Below are positions 59,290 to 64,000 of a stretch of 64,000 nucleotides of DNA, one piece after another. The notes beneath the pieces were generated by a model. The model was not told the origin of the DNA and made no database searches. It saw only the letters and a list, made by a program, of their open reading frames with translations. This DNA comes from Clitopilus passeckerianus (Eukaryota; Basidiomycota; Agaricomycetes; Agaricales; Entolomataceae). How positions within the stretch are numbered: position 1 is the first letter of the stretch; each line of letters opens with the position of its first letter. Both the position numbers and the translations under genes were made by a program. The stretch spans positions 248,001-312,000 of the forward strand of contig CALYLX010000111.1 in assembly GCA_944990035.1 (NCBI GenBank), written 5' to 3'.

Positions 59290-60127
59290 ATGTCATCTGT
59301 CGGCGATCTTTATGCTCCAACTGGCCCGGTCTCCCATCTCGTACGTTGCCACATCGAGCCTGCCGCGCATCTTGCTAACCGTATAACTTAAGGTTAACGC
59401 AGTTATTGCGTACGCTGGGCTCAATGTCAACAGGCCAGCGTACAAACACTGGGAAGACAATAAATCCGAGGCATTCTTGAAAGACTTCCCTCATGGAAAA
59501 GTCCCCGCATTCAAGGCGAAGGATGGCATTACTATCTTCGAAGGCTATGCCATCGCACGGTACTGTGAGTATCCCACAAAGGTGTTGCCCATGCATCATA
59601 TTCGAAGATCTCATTTCTCTGTGCTAGTGGCTGCTCTTGCGCCGGAATCTGGTCTCCTTCCAGGCTCCCTCGGGGATCTGGCTCACGTAGATCAATGGTG
59701 CCATCTCATTGATAGCGAGATCCGCAACTTCGCTTTCTTTAACTATCTCTGGACGAACAACTACTTTGGCCCCTTTACCCAAGAGGTGAGTTCACGCATT
59801 TCCCAGGTACCTCCGCGCCGAAATAATTATGTATTGTAGCTCAGTGACATCCTCAAGCAGCGCGAGGAGCGTGCACTCGCCACCGTTGACAAGCACCTTG
59901 AAGGCCGCACCTATCTTGTTGGAGACAAGATCACACTTGCGGATCTCGAACTTGCTGCGACCATCCGGTTCACGATTGGTAACACCTTTGCAAAGGCTGA
60001 GCGGGAGAAATACGCCAACGTCTTTAACCACTACGAACGCCTCGTGAAGCTACCTTCTCTGGAGCCGGCCTTGGGAGGAGCTACGTATGCAGAAGAATCG
60101 CTTAAGCACAAACAACCTGAAGCTTGA
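59290..60127 (+). CDS. Glutathione S-transferase, EF1B-gamma-like (GST2)
   Basis: Exons 59290-59340, 59393-59564, 59628-59785, 59840-60127; 222 residues. Exons 2 and 3 are exactly as long as in GST1 and GST3 (172 and 158 nt). N-domain motifs FPHGKVPAFKAKDG and EGYAIARY, C-domain HLEGRTYLVGDKITLADL. The peptide GYAIARY replaces GAAIARY of the neighbours near the glutathione gamma-glutamyl contact region, and ELAATIRFTIGNTF replaces ALAGTIRFTISYTF in the helix lining the hydrophobic site, so substrate preference may differ. Same orientation as GST1, 1.2 kb downstream. Confidence 0.95.
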
Positions 60128-60781
60128 AGGTTCCCGTAACGCATAGTCAAAATCAGAAATATTTCGTCTTTATTTAGCAAATGTTGTCTTTAACTCTTCG
60201 TTGCATCTTCGTCAACCGGCCGATTCAGCCAAAACCACGGATAGTGCCTTGTGACGCGTCTATAATAAATAGAATATATGTGGTAGTATGACAAGCTGCC
60301 GGAAACGTTTTGCTCAGTACTGGTGACACGATAGTGAGGCCGAACGTTAGGTCGATGTGGCCATCCGGAACGGTCTGGTGTGGATGCAAATTTTCGATGG
60401 ACGGTACTGTATGCTGGTGTCTGCACAGTCTACAGAAGCCTTAAAAAAGGATTCAGTTGTCGGGTATGTCTGCAACTTGTTACTACTTGTTCAGGCGGAA
60501 GGGCCAGCGTCAAAATGTACCACTGGCACTCTGACCTTGCCCTGAACCGCCGCTGCACTCTACCAAAGACACGGAAACTTCAGGCCGATGTGGAATGAGG
60601 CTTTTCAATATCATTCTGAAACACAAAATCATCCAGAAACATAATTATCCACTTGTCCTCTCAAGGTCATGGGAAAGACGCTAATTTCAAGGGAAGGCTT
60701 GGCTTGTTTGCCGTCGCTGCACAGCCATCCCATCACCTCCTGCAACCTTTGAGCTCCCATTTTGCTCTTCACTAGGCTCTC
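60128..60781. other. Intergenic region GST2 to gene H
   Basis: GST2 3'UTR and gene H promoter; no additional gene supported. Confidence 0.5.
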
Positions 60782-62146
60782 ATGGCGCCACGTACCCGGT
60801 CTGGCAAGGGCCTCGATGTTGAAGAAGCCGCTGCTCATCGAAAGGCACTACGCAATGGGCCAGTAAATACTCAAGGACTACCTGCACTGCCGACCGAATT
60901 ACTCCTCGAAATCATCTCGCACCTCCCAACCGTTTCGTTCCCGTGTTATTTGAAGAAACCTCTCGACGGGTCTTACCTTCTCAGAGTTCAGCTAATACGA
61001 GGATTGTCTCAAATGTGCAGGTCCCTTAGAAGAGTATTTCTCCCCTTAGCATTCGAGAGAATTGAGGTTTGCGCATTGAAGGACGTTGAACACAGCGGGC
61101 CAATTCCTTCAAGGTACAGACGCCGTCGTCTGCTTAGAGATTCGGATGCAAAAACATTGGCTACTGAGCTCATTTGTCAGCTGGAAGTTGTGACAATCCG
61201 AGATCCGTCGTTGGCCCAATATGTGAAGTTAGTGACGTTTTGTTTATATAGGCCATCTGCTGATATCGTACCCAACAGAATTGTGAATGTGTATATCGAA
61301 CGCTTCTCTGCTGAGGCGGTTATCGAGGAGCTTTTCCGCTGCCTCCCTTTATTCCCCGCTTTGAACACTGTACAGTTTATGGGAACCAATTGGACGTTGG
61401 CTGAGTACGTTCAGAAGACCCTAAAGAAGGATACGCGGCTACCGTCGGTTACAAAGGTGCTCTACGCACCTTACGCAAGGGCAGCGCTCAAATGTTTCCC
61501 GAACGCAAAATATATTGCGCCAACGCGCTCGTTGTGGTTTGAGAGTAGTTTCCGTGACGAACTTGGTCACGTCCAAGCCCACTGTCCAGACGCAGAGGAC
61601 GTCTATGGGATGGAAAACTCCGAGCGGCCGGATTCCATTGAACGAAACTTGAAAGGTAGGTCGATACACCGCCCTCATTTCACTTCCCCACTCATGACTC
61701 TGGATGTAGCGATGGTCGACTCAGTTCCAAAGCTCCGAGTAGTGAGATTTGGTATTTCTCATCGTGTCAGCCCATGCACCGTAAGTTTTCTAGTTCGGAC
61801 ACTCACAGTCATTCCTGGGCTCACGGTGCCGCTGTAGGAGCATATAAAGCAGACGTCGCGACTTCGTGACTTGCGTAGCATAAATTTCCAGATTCAGTGC
61901 ACGAGTGACTGCTCAAAATGTTGCCAATTGCTGGAGAAGCCTGAGCTGCCCTCGCTCATCAATACCGCCATTAATATCTTAAAAGCCAAGCCCGATAGTG
62001 TTGGGCCCGTCAAATCCGTATCTGTGCTGCGCACCTCTGGGAGAACTATCTTCTATATCACGGTAAATCATGAGGGCTACACCTCCGGAATTGATGATTT
62101 AGGGCTGTTACCTCGATTGAACGATGCAAGGGCCGACGTGGTATGA
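60782..62146 (+). CDS. Gene H: F-box domain protein
   Basis: Three exons: 60782-61655, 61710-61780, 61838-62146; 1254 nt, 417 residues. After a basic N-terminal tail (MAPRTRSGKG) comes an F-box, residues 34-85 (LPALPTELLLEIISHLP.., RVQLIRGLSQMCRSLRRVFLPLAFE), the common Agaricomycete type. The rest (LVTFCLYRP.., VIEELFRCLPLFPALNTVQF, AALKCFPNAKYI) has the spacing of degenerate leucine-rich repeats expected in the substrate-binding half. It is unrelated in sequence to A/B/C and D/E/F apart from the F-box. It interrupts the GST series between GST2 and GST3. Expected role: SCF ubiquitin-ligase adaptor; substrate unknown. Confidence 0.87.
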
Positions 62147-63250
62147 AACCGCCTGTCTGTAAAATAGTACTGCCCTGATGCCACAACATCGAGCTGCTCT
62201 GATACCTAGTTATTGATTGAACCAATAATGTACATCTGCCACTATAGAATCTTCCATCGGCCTTGTGATGCCTTGAAAACATTGTGCAAATTGTGGTTCG
62301 TTTAACCTGTATCAACCCTGAGGTGGCTGTGACCTCTCGACCTTGACTAGCTTGACTCTTGACTCTCACCGCGACCCTCACCAAAGCACCGTCAGGCACT
62401 CCAGTTTTGAAAGCTCTCGATGGCCTCGTTGAAATAGCCTCAAAGAACTTCAAACAATGCTCTATGTTTGCCGAATGCAGTTGCATGCCCTGGGAGATGG
62501 CTCAGTGTCGGCGTCTTGTCATTCATTCAGTCCAGTGGACGTTTGCTGCTCTATGGCACCTCTCGAACCCAAAATATATTCGACGAATTACTTTAAATAT
62601 CTGTACTGTGGTTTTATATCTAAGATTCCTTGCACCGGTACCGAGAGGCTTAGACCTATCACCGCCGACATGCTTGTCAATGCTTTATTTTCCCTCTACA
62701 ATACTGCGTTCGCCAGGCTCAGGTATCTGCTATCTGCGACCGCGCCAGTACACCATTGCCACCTGAGGCCTGAGAACCCAGATCTAGTCTATGATAGGCT
62801 GTTGTTCTGTCAGCCTCTTCTAAGCTACTCGCTGACTGATAGTGGAGACGTAGTTGGATGTGTAAGGTTCCTTGATTCCTATCATGTAGCACGACGCTCA
62901 ACATTCCTTCTAGATGTTCTCAAACTGGAACGATTGATGGTGTATCTTGGGCCGTATTTGGTCTCACCCCACCAGTTTCATCTCCGCGAATTTTGACCGT
63001 GCCTGCAAGCGGGTTTATCTTGGTAGATTCCTTGTCGAGCTGAATCGCTTCCCGATAAAACCAAGGGTCACACCTTTGTATTGGCTCAATAAGCAGATGG
63101 GGTCTCTCGTGAGAGATATTACGAGCAAACTGACCAAGCCGCTACTGGGCTAGACCCTTACACTCAATGCGTAGAGACCAAACTTCGAGGAAGCGAATTT
63201 GAAGGCAGCTAGACTTGATTTTCATTTTGGGAGCAGTAAAGCGGCGAGGA
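62147..63250. other. Intergenic region with a decayed block before GST3
   Basis: A 179-codon frame at 62457-62996 (plus) is open but has no recognisable domain, and part of it (62690-62900) is the weak repeat of 58630-58930. I regard it as non-functional or chance. Confidence 0.4.
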
Positions 63251-63257
63251 TATAAAG
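63251..63257 (+). promoter_or_regulatory. TATA box of GST3
   Basis: tataaag 95 bp before the ATG at 63346, matching the arrangement in GST1 and GST2. Confidence 0.7.
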
Positions 63258-63345
63258 ACTGGAGCTTCTGTAACCACTATCATTCACTCAGTCTCGCAAA
63301 TTTCACCTCGCTTCTTGAGTTTCAAAGCAAACAGATCAGCCAACA

Positions 63346-64000
63346 ATGTCTTCCATCGGTGATTTATATGCCCCAAACCGTGCTGTCTGCACCGTCGTAC
63401 GTCTTCTTCATTCGGGTCCACTGTCTCTCACTGACAAAAAAATACCAGGTCAACTCTGTGGTCGCCTACACCGGTCTCACCGTCGACCGCCCCACCTACG
63501 AGCACTTCGTGGACAACAAGCTCGAGCCGTTCTTGAAGGACTTCCCTTTCGGCAAGATCCCCGCGTTCAAGACCAAGACTGGCGTCTCTATCGTTGAAGG
63601 CGCTGCCATTGCTCGCTACCGTAAGTCACTCCTCAATTTATCCGATGCTGAACGACGAGCTCACGGTTGATTTTCACTCTAGTCGCTGCTCTCGCTCCCG
63701 AGTCCGGTCTCCTCCCTGCCAAGCTCGAGGGCCAGGCCCAGGTGGACCAATGGAACCACCTCATTGAAACTGAGATGTTCAGCTACGCAGTACTCAACTT
63801 CTTTATATGCAACAACATCATGACTCCTTTCAGCCAAGAGGTAAGCTCACACCGACTTTCTCTCCACGCACCCCATCGTAACGCTAACGAATTCATCCAG
63901 CTTAGTGACCAGTTCAAACAGCGCGAGGAACGCGCTGTCGCAGCTATCAACAAGCACCTCGAGGGCCGTACCTACCTCGTTGGTGACGGGATCACCCTCG
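63346..64000 (+). CDS. Glutathione S-transferase, EF1B-gamma-like (GST3), 3' end outside window
   Basis: Exons 63346-63396, 63449-63620, 63683-63840 and 63901 onwards, cut by the window edge inside exon 4 at the residues corresponding to GDKITLAD of GST1 (here GDGITL). N-domain FPFGKIPAFKTKTG and EGAAIARY, C-domain EERAVAAINKHLEGRTYLVG. Exon lengths 51, 172 and 158 nt are identical to GST2. The change of HG to FG in the FPxGK motif and DK to DG near the edge are the most visible differences. About 150-180 nt of coding sequence should lie beyond the window. Confidence 0.95.

Noticed and set aside
62457..62996. 179-codon plus-strand frame before GST3
   Set aside because: No recognisable domain; overlaps a decayed repeat block whose other copy is not open.

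Overview
The window looks like nuclear DNA of a basidiomycete fungus, most likely a mushroom-forming Agaricomycete. Reasons: many short introns (about 45-80 bp, GT..AG) that interrupt nearly every gene, several large divergent F-box families, compact intergenic spacing around the housekeeping genes, and a PUF protein, a delta-COP and short EF1B-gamma-like GSTs whose sequences read as fungal. Species cannot be given from sequence alone.

Layout. Left edge: the 5' part of an F-box-like gene (A, minus strand) runs off the window. 4.8-7.5 kb: an intact 13-exon Pumilio/PUF RNA-binding gene on the plus strand. 12.35-14.78 kb: an intact nine-exon F-box gene (D, minus). 17.0 kb: tRNA-Val(AAC). 24.2-28.0 kb and 35.65-38.6 kb: two full-length paralogues of gene A (B plus, C minus) facing tail to tail. 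47.65-49.87 kb: a decayed paralogue of D (E, plus); directly after it a smaller decayed relative (F, minus). 54.6-56.5 kb: the coatomer delta subunit. 57.2-64.0 kb: three GST genes in the same orientation (the last cut by the window edge) with another F-box gene (H) between the second and third.

The dominant structural fact is a large, old inverted duplication centred near 31 kb. From the centre outwards the same items occur in mirrored order and mirrored orientation: B/C, a short repeat (23.1/39.4 kb), a degenerate coding block (18.7-19.2/42.4-42.9 kb), a nearly identical 38-bp block (18.28/43.33 kb), an unidentified degenerate gene X (15-16.7/45.1-47.5 kb), and D/E. The left copy of D is open throughout; the right copy E has two frame breaks, an in-frame stop and an internal deletion. 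The spacer (28.2-35.4 kb) is a patchwork: the 3' end of a STE6-like pheromone-exporter ABC gene, two direct copies of a broken PUF exon block, a direct copy of the 20.8-23.2 kb region carrying a small internal inversion, and a direct copy of the region just downstream of D (11.5-12.3 kb).

Functionally the right end (delta-COP, GST) is conserved housekeeping and detoxification, while about 8-54 kb is a fast-evolving F-box nursery. The F-box genes would be expected to act as substrate adaptors of SCF ubiquitin ligases; their substrates cannot be told from sequence. All splice sites were chosen by reading frame, GT/AG and comparison between paralogues in this window.
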